From UBA1181 sp963626555 (GTDB lineage Bacteria > Bacteroidota > Bacteroidia > Bacteroidales > Paludibacteraceae), in contig CAVFXQ010000002.1 in NCBI GenBank assembly GCA_963626555.1, forward strand, positions 1 through 64,000: a stretch of DNA of 64,000 nt, in the 5' to 3' direction. Shown piece after piece: positions 44,583 to 54,040 of the stretch. Position 1 is the first letter of the stretch. Each line of letters begins with the position of its first letter. The notes beneath the pieces were generated by a model, which saw only the letters and a list, made by a program, of their open reading frames with translations, was not told the DNA's origin and did not search any database. The translations under genes were made by a program, and so were the position numbers.

Positions 44583-45878
44583 TTATTTAGCAATAATCAA
44601 GAAGTAGTTCTTTTTCCCTTTTTGTACAAGGATAAAGTGATCGTTCAACAACATGTCGTCACTTGTTACCATCTCGGTGTCCGTTACCTTTGTTTTATTG
44701 ATGGAGATTCCGCCTCCTTGCACCAACTTTCTGTATTCTCCCTTGGATGGAAGTACTTTTGCATTGGCTGTCAACATATCTGCCACCTTGATGCCGTTCT
44801 TGATCTCCTCTTTCGAAACCTCAAACTGTGGAACTCCTTCGAATACAGACAACAGAGTGTCGTCATCCAATTTCTTGAGCGAATCTGATGTCGCATTCCC
44901 GAAGAGTATGTTGGAGGCTTCAACCGCAGCCTCGTAATCCTCAATAGAGTGTACCATCACAGTGATCTCTTTTGCCAATCTCTTCTGCAATGGTCTTGCT
45001 CCCGGATTCTCTTTCTGCTCGGCTATCAGACTGTCAATCTCTTCTTTTGGAAGACTGGTGAAAATCTTGATGTAACGCTCTGCGTCTTCATCCGATACGT
45101 TGAGCCAGAATTGATAGAACTTGTATGGAGAGGTGTAACGTTTGTCTAACCAGACATTTCCTTGTTCTGTCTTTCCGAATTTCTTACCGTCTGCCTTTGT
45201 GATAAGTGGGCAAGTCAATGCGTAGGCCTCTGCGCCGGAAATTTTGCGGATCATTTCCGTTCCTGTCGTGATGTTTCCCCATTGATCTGCTCCTCCCAAC
45301 TGAAGTTTGCAGTTCTTGTTTGTGTTGAGGTAAACGTAGTCGTATCCCTGTAGCAATTGATATGAAAATTCTGTGAACGACATTCCGTCGGCTCCGTTCT
45401 CTCCTGTGAAACGTCTCTTCACCGAGTCTTTCGACATCATGTAATTGACTGTGATGAGTTTTCCAATGTTTCTGATGAAATCAAGGAAGGTAAACTCTTT
45501 CATCCAGTCATAATTGTTGACCAATTCGGCAGCGTTGGGAGCGTCGCTATTGAAGTCAAGGAATTTTTCCAATTGCTTCTTGATGCACTCTTGATTGTGT
45601 CGAAGTCGTGGCTCGTCTATCAATACACGCTCTTGAGATTTTCCCGAAGGGTCTCCAATCATTCCTGTAGCACCACCGATGAGCGCTATCGGCTTGTGTC
45701 CACTGCGCTGAAAATGGCGGAGCATCATCACACCGACAAGGTGTCCGATATGCAGCGAGTCTGCCGTCGGGTCAATGCCCAAATAGGCTGATGTCATCTC
45801 TTTCTGCAATTGCTCTTCTGTTCCCGGCGTCATGTCCTGGATCATGCCGCGCCATCTAAGTTCTTCTACAAAATTCAT
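44583..45878 (-). CDS. tyrS: Tyrosine-tRNA ligase
   Basis: The 431-residue class I synthetase has HIGH at residues 43-46 (LHIGHLVG), a KMSKS-type loop KFGKT near residue 237 and a C-terminal S4-like RNA-binding domain. The QLGGADQWGN motif (tyrosine binding) is clear. The size matches bacterial TyrRS. It diverges from efp, with a shared 196-base intergenic region. Confidence 0.97.
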   Translation of the reverse strand: MNFVEELRWRGMIQDMTPGTEEQLQKEMTSAYLGIDPTADSLHIGHLVGVMMLRHFQRSGHKPIALIGGATGMIGDPSGKSQERVLIDEPRLRHNQECIKKQLEKFLDFNSDAPNAAELVNNYDWMKEFTFLDFIRNIGKLITVNYMMSKDSVKRRFTGENGADGMSFTEFSYQLLQGYDYVYLNTNKNCKLQLGGADQWGNITTGTEMIRKISGAEAYALTCPLITKADGKKFGKTEQGNVWLDKRYTSPYKFYQFWLNVSDEDAERYIKIFTSLPKEEIDSLIAEQKENPGARPLQKRLAKEITVMVHSIEDYEAAVEASNILFGNATSDSLKKLDDDTLLSVFEGVPQFEVSKEEIKNGIKVADMLTANAKVLPSKGEYRKLVQGGGISINKTKVTDTEMVTSDDMLLNDHFILVQKGKKNYFLIIAK

Positions 45879-45931
45879 CGAATTAATTGTACCTTATTTA
45901 TATGTTTAGAATTACGAAATCTCTTTCTTTG

Positions 45932-45939
45932 CAAAGATA
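45932..45939 (-). promoter_or_regulatory. Possible -7 element for tyrS
   Basis: TATCTTTG on the minus strand matches TAnnTTTG, 54 bases before the ATG. No good -33 element is seen at the right distance. Confidence 0.4.
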
Positions 45940-45979
45940 ATCAAACTTTCTATACTCATAATCTTTTAAAGTCGTTGCT

Positions 45980-46009
45980 TTTGAATTTTGCGGAAAAATG
46001 TTACTTTTG
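45980..46009 (+). promoter_or_regulatory. Promoter of efp
   Basis: TTTG (45980-45983), an 18-nt spacer and TACTTTTG (46002-46009) fit the consensus, about 65 bases before the efp ATG. Confidence 0.55.
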
Positions 46010-46074
46010 TACTTCTAACGAGTATTCACTCCGATTCGTAGAATTTAAACTTAAACAATAAGCAAAGAAATCGT

Positions 46075-46638
46075 ATGATTAATGCACAAGACATTAAGAA
46101 TGGAACTTGCATCCGTATGGACGGCAACCTCTATTTCTGCATCGAGTTCCTGCATGTAAAGCCAGGAAAAGGTAATACGTTTATGCGTACAAAGTTGAAA
46201 AACGTTGTCGATGGACGTGTATTAGAGCGTCGTTTTAACATTGGTGAGAAATTGGAAGACGTGAGAGTTGAGCGTCGCGACCACCAATATGTTTACAAAG
46301 AGGGCGAGGACTATATGTTTATGAACACCGAGACTTACGAGCAGTTCCCAATCGCTCACGATTTGATTACGGGTGTCGATTTCATGAAGGAAGGTGATGT
46401 CGTTGAAGTGGTTTTTGATGCTTCTACGGAAACTGTCCTTTTCGCTGAAATGCCAGTTAAAACTCAATTGAAAATCACTTACACGGAGCCTGGTATCAAG
46501 GGCGATACTGCTACTAACACTTTGAAGCCTGCTACCGTTGAAACAGGAGCTACTGTTCGCGTACCTTTGTTCATAAACGACGGTGAGTCTATCGTTGTTG
46601 ATACTCGCGACGGTTCTTATGTTGAAAGAGTAAAATAA
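46075..46638 (+). CDS. efp: Translation elongation factor P
   Basis: The 187-residue, three-domain protein resolves ribosomes stalled at polyproline. The modification loop is HVKPGKGNTF, with the lysine at position 32, equivalent to Lys34 of E. coli EF-P. The domain II/III signatures, ITYTEPGIKGDTATNT and VPLFINDGESIVVDTRDGSY, are intact. No epmA/epmB or other modification genes are in the window. It ends at a strong terminator. Confidence 0.97.
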   Translation: MINAQDIKNGTCIRMDGNLYFCIEFLHVKPGKGNTFMRTKLKNVVDGRVLERRFNIGEKLEDVRVERRDHQYVYKEGEDYMFMNTETYEQFPIAHDLITGVDFMKEGDVVEVVFDASTETVLFAEMPVKTQLKITYTEPGIKGDTATNTLKPATVETGATVRVPLFINDGESIVVDTRDGSYVERVK

Positions 46639-46652
46639 TTCTTGGAATTAAT

Positions 46653-46687
46653 ACGGGAAGGCTTTCTTTTGTCTTCCCGTCCTTTTT
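46653..46687 (+). terminator. Terminator of efp
   Basis: A stem acgggaag / cttcccgt with a 12-nt loop is followed by CCTTTTT. The next gene starts only a few bases later, so it may be transcribed partly by read-through or from a promoter I cannot identify. Confidence 0.8.
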
Positions 46688-46690
46688 AAA

Positions 46691-47488
46691 ATGCTGGCTT
46701 CTTACATGCGGTATTTTTGGAAGTATTTATCATATTTGTTTCACGCAAAACACAGAAAGGGTTTTGGCATTCATTCTCCGTTCGTTTTTTATTTAGTTAC
46801 GATGGTTATAGAGGAGAAGCTGCCGTATTATCGTTTTGTTCAAATTGAAAACCTCCGCACACTACTAACTAAGACGAAAAAGAAAATCAAAGAAAATAGG
46901 AACGGAGTTGAAAAAGAACGTCGAATCTCGGAATTTGTGTACGAAAGCTCTATCTCTCCATCCTACGACCAACTGCTATTTCGTTTGGTCAATTTTTTCA
47001 AACCTAAGAATGTAGTTGAAATCGGAGATAGCGTCGGAATAACAACTCTTTATCTGGCTACGTCTGATACACGTCGTCCTACTTATACGATTGGTGAGTC
47101 AAAAGATTTGGCAGACTTTGCCCATACAACATTTGGAAAAGTAGGTCTTCAAAATATAATACAGTTGACGGGTAGTGTTGAAGAAAAATTACCTGTTGTT
47201 CTTTCGAAAGAGAAAAATGTAGATTTCGTGTATTTCGGAAGGCAGGCTTCTGTTGAGGCTATACAAAAATCATTGAGTTTATTGTCGTCGTATTTTACAG
47301 GCAAAACAGTTCTTCTGATGTCTGATATTTGGAAAGATGATAGAAAAAAACTTTGGGAGTCTGTGAAAAAACAAGGGGGAGGAAGGGTCAGCATTGATAT
47401 GTTTCATTATGGAATTCTCATCTACAATGAGGATTTGCAATGCGAGAATTACAATTTATTGTATTTCCCTCCGTTGTTTAAAAAATAA
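46691..47488 (+). CDS. Putative class I SAM-dependent methyltransferase
   Basis: The 265-residue protein has the start HRKGFGIHSPFVFYLV and, near residue 115, VVEIGDSVGITTLYLA, which fits the AdoMet-binding motif I of class I methyltransferases (usually ExGxxxG). The second half has VDFVYFGRQASVEA and a segment with LLMSDIWKDDRKKLWESV that recall the O-methyltransferase group found in Bacteroidales. The substrate is unknown. The start ATG follows the efp terminator directly; MRYFWKY at residue 6 is an alternative start. Confidence 0.72.
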   Translation: MLASYMRYFWKYLSYLFHAKHRKGFGIHSPFVFYLVTMVIEEKLPYYRFVQIENLRTLLTKTKKKIKENRNGVEKERRISEFVYESSISPSYDQLLFRLVNFFKPKNVVEIGDSVGITTLYLATSDTRRPTYTIGESKDLADFAHTTFGKVGLQNIIQLTGSVEEKLPVVLSKEKNVDFVYFGRQASVEAIQKSLSLLSSYFTGKTVLLMSDIWKDDRKKLWESVKKQGGGRVSIDMFHYGILIYNEDLQCENYNLLYFPPLFKK

Positions 47489-47537
47489 CAAAGTGTGATA
47501 TTCTGAAAGATTGGTGTAGATTTTTTCTTGCAAAAAG

Positions 47538-47567
47538 TTGTCTTGAAAGAAAAAAAATATATTTTTG
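47538..47567 (+). promoter_or_regulatory. Promoter of the DUF2795 gene
   Basis: TTG (47538-47540), a 19-nt spacer and TATTTTTG (47560-47567) fit the consensus. The predicted leader is about 60 nt. Confidence 0.65.
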
Positions 47568-47618
47568 CACACCTTGAATTTTTAACGTATTTTTAGAAAA
47601 TAGTATTTATTAAGATAA

Positions 47619-47629
47619 AAGGAGGAGGT
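47619..47629 (+). promoter_or_regulatory. Strong Shine-Dalgarno of the DUF2795 gene
   Basis: aaggaggaggt stands four bases before the ATG at 47634. Almost no other gene in the window has such a site, so translation here may be started in a different way. Confidence 0.7.
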
Positions 47630-47633
47630 AACA

Positions 47634-47855
47634 ATGTATTGGACTTTAGAGTTAGCTTCAAAATTGGAAGATGCGCCTTGGCCAGCGACTAAAGACGAAT
47701 TGGTTGATTTCGCAGTACGTTCATGTGCTCCTATGGAGGTTATTGAAAATCTTCAAGAGATGGAAGATGAAGGTGAGATCTATGAGAGCATAGAAGATAT
47801 TTGGCCAGATTATCCAAGTAAAGAGGATTTTTTCTTTAACGAAGAGGAATATTAA
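47634..47855 (+). CDS. Small DUF2795 family protein
   Basis: The 73-residue acidic, all-alpha protein is of the DUF2795 type. WTLELASKLEDAPWPATKDELVDFA is followed by VIENLQEMEDEGEIYESIEDIWPDYP. The family is small, widespread in Bacteroidota and without a known function. The gene stands alone with its own promoter and an unusually good Shine-Dalgarno, which points to high expression. Confidence 0.82.
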   Translation: MYWTLELASKLEDAPWPATKDELVDFAVRSCAPMEVIENLQEMEDEGEIYESIEDIWPDYPSKEDFFFNEEEY

Positions 47856-47983
47856 CATACGGACAGGGGACTTGTTGAAAAGTTTTCGTGTGAAAAATAA
47901 GTAAAAGTCTCCTACGTTATGTGAAATATTGTAAAAATATAGTAATATTGTAATGTTTTTGCAGAGGGCTATTTTTGTGTAGT

Positions 47984-48961
47984 ATGAAGAGACTCTTGTT
48001 CGTAGTGATATCAGCGGTTTTAATGCCGATTATTGGTGTCTTCGGGCAGAAGAGTCCACAATTTAGCCAGTTTCTGGAATTACAGCCAGCGATTAACCCT
48101 GCATTCGTGGCATCTGATGACATGATGAGTGTCGGTGGTGTCTACCGTTTACAGTGGGCTGGATTTAGCGGAAGCCCTAATAACCTGTTGGTGTCGGTGG
48201 CCTATCCTTTGAAAATTGGGGACACGAGGCACGGAATAGGTTTAATTTTCGCTAAAGATGATGTAGGTCTGTTTACGGATCAAAGTGTTCTTTTTCAGTA
48301 TTCGTATCGTTTTAAACTCTTAAGAGGTGAATTGAGTTTGGGATTGGATGTGGGTTTCATGAGCCAGACATTCGACAAAGATAAGGTTGATTTGACGGGC
48401 GGAGATGGTGAGTTGATGGGCGGAGATGAGTATCATAAAGAGTCGGATCCATTCATAGATGCTTTCACCGCTGATGGCTATAGTGATGTCGCTTTTGACG
48501 TTTCTTTCGGATGTATGTATAAGGTTGAACGTGGCTTTGTAGGTGTTTCTGCGAAACACTTGAACGCACCGAAGATAGACTTGGGTTCTTCTGTTTATCA
48601 GATGTATGTTCCGAGGTTCTACTATGTCGCAGGGGGATACACATTTGACACAGCGAAACCAGAATGGACAGTGACGCCATCGGCTCAGTTTCGTACGGAT
48701 TTTTCCACTTGGATGGCGGAAGTCTTAGGACTTTTTGAATACAAGAAAAGAGTGAGATTAGGTTTGGCATATCGATTCGGAGACGCATTCGTTTTCCACT
48801 TTGGTTTAGATATAATTCAAGGCCTTCGCTTCGGTTATGCATACGATTTGCCAACATCAAAGATGGTGAAATCTGGTGGAAGTCATGAGTTTTCTTTGAG
48901 GTATAGTTTTAAACCACAATTTGCCAAGAAGAACAAATATAAGAGTGAGCGAATATTATAG
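47984..48961 (+). CDS. porP: PorP/SprF-family type IX secretion outer-membrane protein
   Basis: The product has about 325 residues, with a signal peptide (MKRLLFVVISAVLMPIIGVFG). The family opening, SPQFSQFLELQPAINPAFV, is followed by beta-strand repeats such as RLQWAGFSGSPNNLLVSVAYPL and RYSFKPQFAKKN. PorP/SprF proteins are beta-barrel partners of the type IX secretion system in the outer membrane. I use the ATG at 47984; a TTG three codons earlier is less likely. It is followed by porK after 39 bases, so it is the first gene of the cluster. Confidence 0.9.
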   Translation: MKRLLFVVISAVLMPIIGVFGQKSPQFSQFLELQPAINPAFVASDDMMSVGGVYRLQWAGFSGSPNNLLVSVAYPLKIGDTRHGIGLIFAKDDVGLFTDQSVLFQYSYRFKLLRGELSLGLDVGFMSQTFDKDKVDLTGGDGELMGGDEYHKESDPFIDAFTADGYSDVAFDVSFGCMYKVERGFVGVSAKHLNAPKIDLGSSVYQMYVPRFYYVAGGYTFDTAKPEWTVTPSAQFRTDFSTWMAEVLGLFEYKKRVRLGLAYRFGDAFVFHFGLDIIQGLRFGYAYDLPTSKMVKSGGSHEFSLRYSFKPQFAKKNKYKSERIL

Positions 48962-49000
48962 TAAAACAAAAATGACAAAGATAATAAAGTAGTTTATATC

Positions 49001-50404
49001 ATGAAAAAGCTGTTAATTATTTCATTAGTCGCCGTCCTCCTTGCTGCTTGCAGTGGGGAAAATGGAGAATTGGTGGGAGTTTACAACAAGTCTTGGAAGG
49101 AGCCGGTACCGTATGGTATGTTGTATATCAAGCGTGGTTCTTTCACAATGGGTCAGAATGACCAAGACGCTAACTGGGCAATGTCTTCACAGTCGCGTAC
49201 TGTGTCTGTAGATGCCTTTTGGATGGATGAAACTGAAATCACGAATGGTGAGTATCTTCAGTTCGTTCAGTGGGTGCGCGACTCTGTTGCTAGAGAAAAG
49301 TTGTCTGAAGTAGATGAGACTTTCAAAATCTATCAAGACAAAAATGGTAACGAATTGGAGAAGCCATACTTAAATTACAAGAAGAAAATTCCTTGGACAA
49401 AAGCTACTGAAGACCAAAAGATGGCGTTAGACAGCTTATACTACCAAGGAGAGGATAAATTGGAGGCATTCCAAGAGTTCAACAATACATTGTTAATGTA
49501 CAAGTATTCTTGGGTTGATTATGTTCAAGCTGCAAAGAAAGAAAACAAGTTTGATCCGTTGTTAGGTCGTTACAACCGTAGCATCGCTGGTCTTGGTAAG
49601 ACTAAGGATAGTGCAGATGTGATGGTTAAGAAGGATACTTCTATCTACAATGACAAAGGCGAAATTGAGAATATTACAGTTTATCGTGAGTTGAAACACC
49701 GTTCAGACTTTATTTCAGTAAAGAGATTGAATATCTATCCTGATACATTGTGCTGGATTCGCGACTACACATACGCATACAATGAGCCATACATGAGATT
49801 GTATTTCTGCCACCCAGGTTATGGTGAATATCCTGTAGTTGGTGTTTCATGGGAGCAGGCTCAGGCATTCTGCCACTGGCGTACTAATTACTACAACCAA
49901 TACTTGATGGCTAACGGTTCTCCTCGTGTTCAGGACTATCGTCTCCCAACAGAGGCAGAGTGGGAATATGCTGCTCGTGGTGGTAAGAACTTGTCAATGT
50001 ATCCTTGGGGAGGTAACTATATTCGTACCGCAAAAGGATGTTTCTTGGCTAACTTCAAACCTCAGAGAGGTAACTACACTGATGATGGATATTTGATTTC
50101 ATCAAAGGTCGCTTCATACCCACCAAATGATTATGGATTGTATGATATGGCAGGTAATGTGTCTGAGTGGACTTCTTCTGCATATCACGAGTCTAACTAT
50201 TCGTTCGTTCATGACTTGAATCCAAGTTACGAGTACAATGCTAAGAGTTCTGACAAAGACGTGATGAGAAGAAAGGTTATTCGTGGTGGTTCATGGAAAG
50301 ATGTTGGAATCTTCTTGCAGTGTGGTGTTCGTACCTACGAGTATCAAAATGAGAACAGATCATTCTTAGGATTTAGATGTGTTCGTACTTACATCGGTGA
50401 GTAA
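49001..50404 (+). CDS. porK: Type IX secretion lipoprotein PorK (GldK)
   Basis: The 467-residue lipoprotein has lipobox LLAAC (Cys17). The mature part is a formylglycine-generating-enzyme-like fold: YIKRGSFTMGQNDQDANW, the ETEITNGEYLQFVQW segment, RLPTEAEWEYAARGGK, DYGLYDMAGNVSEW and the final RGGSWKDVG. PorK forms, with PorN, a periplasmic ring under the outer membrane. The catalytic residues of true FGE enzymes are not expected to matter here. It begins the strictly ordered K-L-M-N run. Confidence 0.93.
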   Translation: MKKLLIISLVAVLLAACSGENGELVGVYNKSWKEPVPYGMLYIKRGSFTMGQNDQDANWAMSSQSRTVSVDAFWMDETEITNGEYLQFVQWVRDSVAREKLSEVDETFKIYQDKNGNELEKPYLNYKKKIPWTKATEDQKMALDSLYYQGEDKLEAFQEFNNTLLMYKYSWVDYVQAAKKENKFDPLLGRYNRSIAGLGKTKDSADVMVKKDTSIYNDKGEIENITVYRELKHRSDFISVKRLNIYPDTLCWIRDYTYAYNEPYMRLYFCHPGYGEYPVVGVSWEQAQAFCHWRTNYYNQYLMANGSPRVQDYRLPTEAEWEYAARGGKNLSMYPWGGNYIRTAKGCFLANFKPQRGNYTDDGYLISSKVASYPPNDYGLYDMAGNVSEWTSSAYHESNYSFVHDLNPSYEYNAKSSDKDVMRRKVIRGGSWKDVGIFLQCGVRTYEYQNENRSFLGFRCVRTYIGE

Positions 50405-50461
50405 TTGTAAAAATCAGAAAATAAAAAATAACAATAGTATTAACTTTAATTCAGATTAAAA

Positions 50462-51304
50462 ATGGGATTTGCAGAATTACAAGCGTCACCAGGATATCAG
50501 AAGTTCACTGGTTTGGCTTACGGATTAGGAGCATCAGTCGTAATTATTGGTGCGTTGTTTAAGATTATGCACTGGCCAGGAGCTTCTGTAGTGTTGACTG
50601 CAGGTATGTTGGTTGAGGCATTCCTTTTCGCTTTGTCAGCATTTGATAAGCCACATAAGGAGTATCACTGGGAAGTTGTATATCCAGAGTTGGCAGCAGA
50701 CGATCACGAGGCTGCTCCTTCTGGCAAGAAGAAAGAAGAAAAGAAGGCTGAGGAAGATAAGACATTACCTCAGATTCAAGAAGTTCGTCAGTTGGTCGAT
50801 ACTCAAATGAAGAATTTGGTAAGTGGTGTTCAAAAGTTGAACGAGACTGCAGGTCAGTTGAACAATTTGTCATCTGCTGTTGCTATTTCAGATGCTTACA
50901 CTAAGAATTTGGAGTCTGCTTCTGCTGCTGCTAGTGCGTTTGCTAACTCACAGAAGAACTTGAAGGCTTCTTCTGACTCTTTGGTATCATCATACGAGAG
51001 CATCGCCGCAAACATCGGAAATGCTTCTAAGGGTTCTCAGAACTTTGCAAGCCAAATCGATGGTATCAACAAGAATATCTCTACAATCAATTCAGTATTT
51101 GAACTTCAAGTTAAGTCAGTTAACGAGCAGAATGAGGCTATGAAGTCTTTGTCTGCTGCAGTTAAGACTATTGAGTCTTCTTTGAATGGTTCTGCTGCTG
51201 GTGTAGAGGAATACAAGGAACAAGTAGCTCTCTTGAGCAGTCAATTGACAAGTTTGAACAAGGTTTACGGCAATATGCTTAGCGCTATGACCATTAGAAA
51301 CTAA
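50462..51304 (+). CDS. porL: Type IX secretion inner-membrane motor protein PorL (GldL)
   Basis: The 280-residue protein has two N-terminal helices, about residues 17-34 (GLAYGLGASVVIIGALF) and 40-61 (GASVVLTAGMLVEAFLFALSA), and a long cytoplasmic coiled domain. The buried glutamate of the motor family is Glu52 in GMLVEAF; the corresponding residue in GldL is needed for proton flow. PorL and PorM form the proton-powered rotary motor of the system. It lies between porK and porM. Confidence 0.92.
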   Translation: MGFAELQASPGYQKFTGLAYGLGASVVIIGALFKIMHWPGASVVLTAGMLVEAFLFALSAFDKPHKEYHWEVVYPELAADDHEAAPSGKKKEEKKAEEDKTLPQIQEVRQLVDTQMKNLVSGVQKLNETAGQLNNLSSAVAISDAYTKNLESASAAASAFANSQKNLKASSDSLVSSYESIAANIGNASKGSQNFASQIDGINKNISTINSVFELQVKSVNEQNEAMKSLSAAVKTIESSLNGSAAGVEEYKEQVALLSSQLTSLNKVYGNMLSAMTIRN

Positions 51305-51353
51305 TACGAGGGTTAATTTTCTGAAGTTTAATTAAATCTAAAGTATAGTTACT

Positions 51354-52973
51354 ATGGGTGGAGCGAAAAATTGTCCGGAGACCCCGAGACAGAAGATGAT
51401 ATCCATGATGTACTTGGTGTTGACCGCAATGCTTGCATTGAATGTGTCTGCCCAAATCTTGAATGGATATGCGCTGGTAAACGACTCTATGAAGAAGAGT
51501 ATTTTAATCAGTGGTAGTAAGGTAGATGGTCTTGTTGGTCAGTTTGATGGTTTGAGCCACTCAGACTCAATAAAGGCCCTTAAGATGAAGCCAAAAATTG
51601 ACAGCGTAATTGCTCAATCTAACGCTTTCATCGAATATGTAAAAGAATTGGAGTGTAAAATCATCACTACTGTGAATGGTGGTGGTTATGCAGAGGCTGG
51701 GAAGGTGACGATTAACGGCACTACCTATGATGAGGAGCTTGATCCAGGCAAGAATGGTGATTTGAATATCGCTAGTCAGATTGGATTGGTTGAAAAAGAC
51801 AAAGCATCTGGAAAAATCAATGGTATTGTACTTGAGGAGAGAATGAAACAATATCGTGATTTCATGGTAACCGTTGATACTAATGCTGCTACGGTCAATC
51901 AAATCAATGAGACTTTCGCAACTGAGAAGATTAAGTCTAAGGACGGTGAGACTCACACTTGGTACTCTGCTATCTTCGAGGATATGCCTGCAATCGCAAC
52001 TTTGGCTGTCTTGAACAAGATTCAGAACGACGTTAAGATCGCAGAAGGAAATGCTTTGGCGTACTTGATTGGTGCTATGGATGCGGGAGATTTCCGTGTG
52101 AACAAGATTCAAGCATTGCCGATTGCAGCTACTTCATACGTAATGCGTGGTAACAAGTATTCTGCTCAAATCGTCTTGGCCGCAACAGACTCTACTAAGA
52201 AGCCAGAGATTTTCATCAATGGCAAACCTTTGGAGAATGATATGTATGAGGTAAGCTGTGGATCAGCAGGCCCTCAGAAGTACTCTGGAGAGATGGTTTT
52301 GACAAAGAAGGATGGAACACAGGCTCGTTATCCGTTCATTGGCGAGTATATGGTAGGAGAACCTACAGCCACTGTATCAGCAGACTTGATGAATGTGTTG
52401 TATGCTGGATTTGACAACCCTGTCAGTGTTGCTGTTCCAGGTTGTGCACAGAGCGACATCTCAATCTCCGTTTCAAACTGTAAGTCACAGTCTAAGACTG
52501 GTAAGGGATGGATCATCAAACCTGCACAGGTTGGTACACCATGTGTAATCTCTGTAAGTGCGATGATTGCTGGCAAGCAAACTCCTATTGCAAAGAAGGA
52601 TTTCCGTGTAAAGAAGTTGCCAGACCCATTAGCAATGCTTGAGGTTAAGGGTTCTACAGGTGGAAAAGATTACTTCAAGGGAGGTAAGGCAATCGCAAAG
52701 AACACATTGCTTACAGCAGATCGTGTTGTTGCAAGATTGGATGATGCTGACTTGGATGTTAAGTACAAAGTATTGGAGTTCTCTTTGAACTACTTCGACT
52801 CAATGGGTAACACCTTGGTTGAGAAGGCTAGTGGAGAGAGATTGACAGATCGTCAGAAGAAGGTATTCAAGGAGATGACGAAGGCAAAGACGGTCTACAT
52901 TTCTAATACATTAGCAATCGGACAGGATAACTTGAAGCGTACTTTGCCACCAGTTGAAGTAAAAATTAAGTAA
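51354..52973 (+). CDS. porM: Type IX secretion motor protein PorM (GldM)
   Basis: The 539-residue protein has one N-terminal helix (about residues 15-35, ISMMYLVLTAMLALNVSAQ) preceded by PETPRQK, whose arginine pairs with the PorL glutamate in known motors. A long periplasmic shaft of D1-D4 domains follows, ending with ITVDYKV-free beta-rich parts such as LPDPLAMLEVKGST. It transmits motion to the PorK-PorN ring. The start codon follows a 49-base gap after porL. Confidence 0.92.
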   Translation: MGGAKNCPETPRQKMISMMYLVLTAMLALNVSAQILNGYALVNDSMKKSILISGSKVDGLVGQFDGLSHSDSIKALKMKPKIDSVIAQSNAFIEYVKELECKIITTVNGGGYAEAGKVTINGTTYDEELDPGKNGDLNIASQIGLVEKDKASGKINGIVLEERMKQYRDFMVTVDTNAATVNQINETFATEKIKSKDGETHTWYSAIFEDMPAIATLAVLNKIQNDVKIAEGNALAYLIGAMDAGDFRVNKIQALPIAATSYVMRGNKYSAQIVLAATDSTKKPEIFINGKPLENDMYEVSCGSAGPQKYSGEMVLTKKDGTQARYPFIGEYMVGEPTATVSADLMNVLYAGFDNPVSVAVPGCAQSDISISVSNCKSQSKTGKGWIIKPAQVGTPCVISVSAMIAGKQTPIAKKDFRVKKLPDPLAMLEVKGSTGGKDYFKGGKAIAKNTLLTADRVVARLDDADLDVKYKVLEFSLNYFDSMGNTLVEKASGERLTDRQKKVFKEMTKAKTVYISNTLAIGQDNLKRTLPPVEVKIK

Positions 52974-53006
52974 TCGTGTGAATAGCTAAGAATAAAGTTT
53001 AAAGAT

Positions 53007-53894
53007 ATGAGAAAGTATTTTAAATTTTTGTTTGTTGGATTTGCTGCTTTAGCTGTTAATTCAGTGTATGCTCAAGTTGAAGAAGATGCCTTCTTTGATG
53101 ATTTAGGTGAGGTTTCAACAGAAATCCCTTCTAATATGCCAACAAGTGGCCCTAAGGATGGTCTTGAACCAATAGATTTGCCAAATCCGCGTGCGGATGA
53201 TATCTACTGGCAGAAGGTCATTTATAGGACTATCGATTTGCGCGAGAAGATGAATTATCCTTTGTACTATCCAGAAGAGGCTCAAGATAACAGACAAAGT
53301 TTCTTTTCTTTGATCTTTAGACTTGTTCAGGATGGCAAAATCAACGTGTATGAGTATCTTGACACTCGTGAGATTTTCACGGACGACCATATTACTTCTT
53401 TTAAAGATTTGGTTGACAAGTACGAGATTATTCATACGATAAAGGCTGATTCTTTGACTAACGATTCTGTTATCGTTGTGGATGATAGTGATGTCCCTAA
53501 TCGTGATATTGTAAAATACTACGTTAAGGAGGTTTGGTACTTTGACAAAATCACATCAACCTTTAACGCTCGTATTATTGCTTTCTGCCCGATAATGGTT
53601 AAGGAAACGGATTTGGGTATTCAAAAATTCCCTTTGTTTTGGGTTCCGTTTGAGTCTTTGAGACCATATATGGCGCAACAGGAGGTTTTAATTACGGACA
53701 GAAACAATGGTGCAAGACCTTCTTTGGATGATATTTTCATCAAGAGAAGATTCTCAAGTTACATTTATAAGGAGTCAAATGTATACAACAGAAACTTGTT
53801 GGAGTACAATTCAACTGCTGAGGATGTAAGAAAAGAGCAGGCAAGAGTCAAGATGTTACTTCTCAATTTCGAGAACGATTTGTGGGAGTACTAA
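53007..53894 (+). CDS. porN: Type IX secretion protein PorN (GldN)
   Basis: The 295-residue product has a signal peptide (MRKYFKFLFVGFAALAVNSVYAQ). Recognisable PorN segments are DDIYWQKVIYRTIDLREKMNYPLYYPEE, KYYVKEVWYFDKITSTFNARIIAFCPI and a C-terminal helix. It forms the outer-membrane-side ring with PorK. It is the last gene of the cluster and is followed by a terminator. Confidence 0.92.
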   Translation: MRKYFKFLFVGFAALAVNSVYAQVEEDAFFDDLGEVSTEIPSNMPTSGPKDGLEPIDLPNPRADDIYWQKVIYRTIDLREKMNYPLYYPEEAQDNRQSFFSLIFRLVQDGKINVYEYLDTREIFTDDHITSFKDLVDKYEIIHTIKADSLTNDSVIVVDDSDVPNRDIVKYYVKEVWYFDKITSTFNARIIAFCPIMVKETDLGIQKFPLFWVPFESLRPYMAQQEVLITDRNNGARPSLDDIFIKRRFSSYIYKESNVYNRNLLEYNSTAEDVRKEQARVKMLLLNFENDLWEY

Positions 53895-53921
53895 TCGACT
53901 TGTTGATATAAACTATATTGA

Positions 53922-53952
53922 AAGGGGGATTCGAGAGAATCCCTCTTTTTTT
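53922..53952 (+). terminator. Terminator of the por cluster
   Basis: A hairpin (agggggattc / gaatccctct, 4-nt loop) with a long T run lies 28 bases past porN. It ends the type IX transcript before leuS. Confidence 0.85.
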
Positions 53953-54040
53953 ATGTTTCTAATAAGCATTGCTTAAGCTCATTTATTCCTCAAATTTCTG
54001 TAAATTTGTATTTCTGAAAAATTGAATAAAGCTCATTCTG

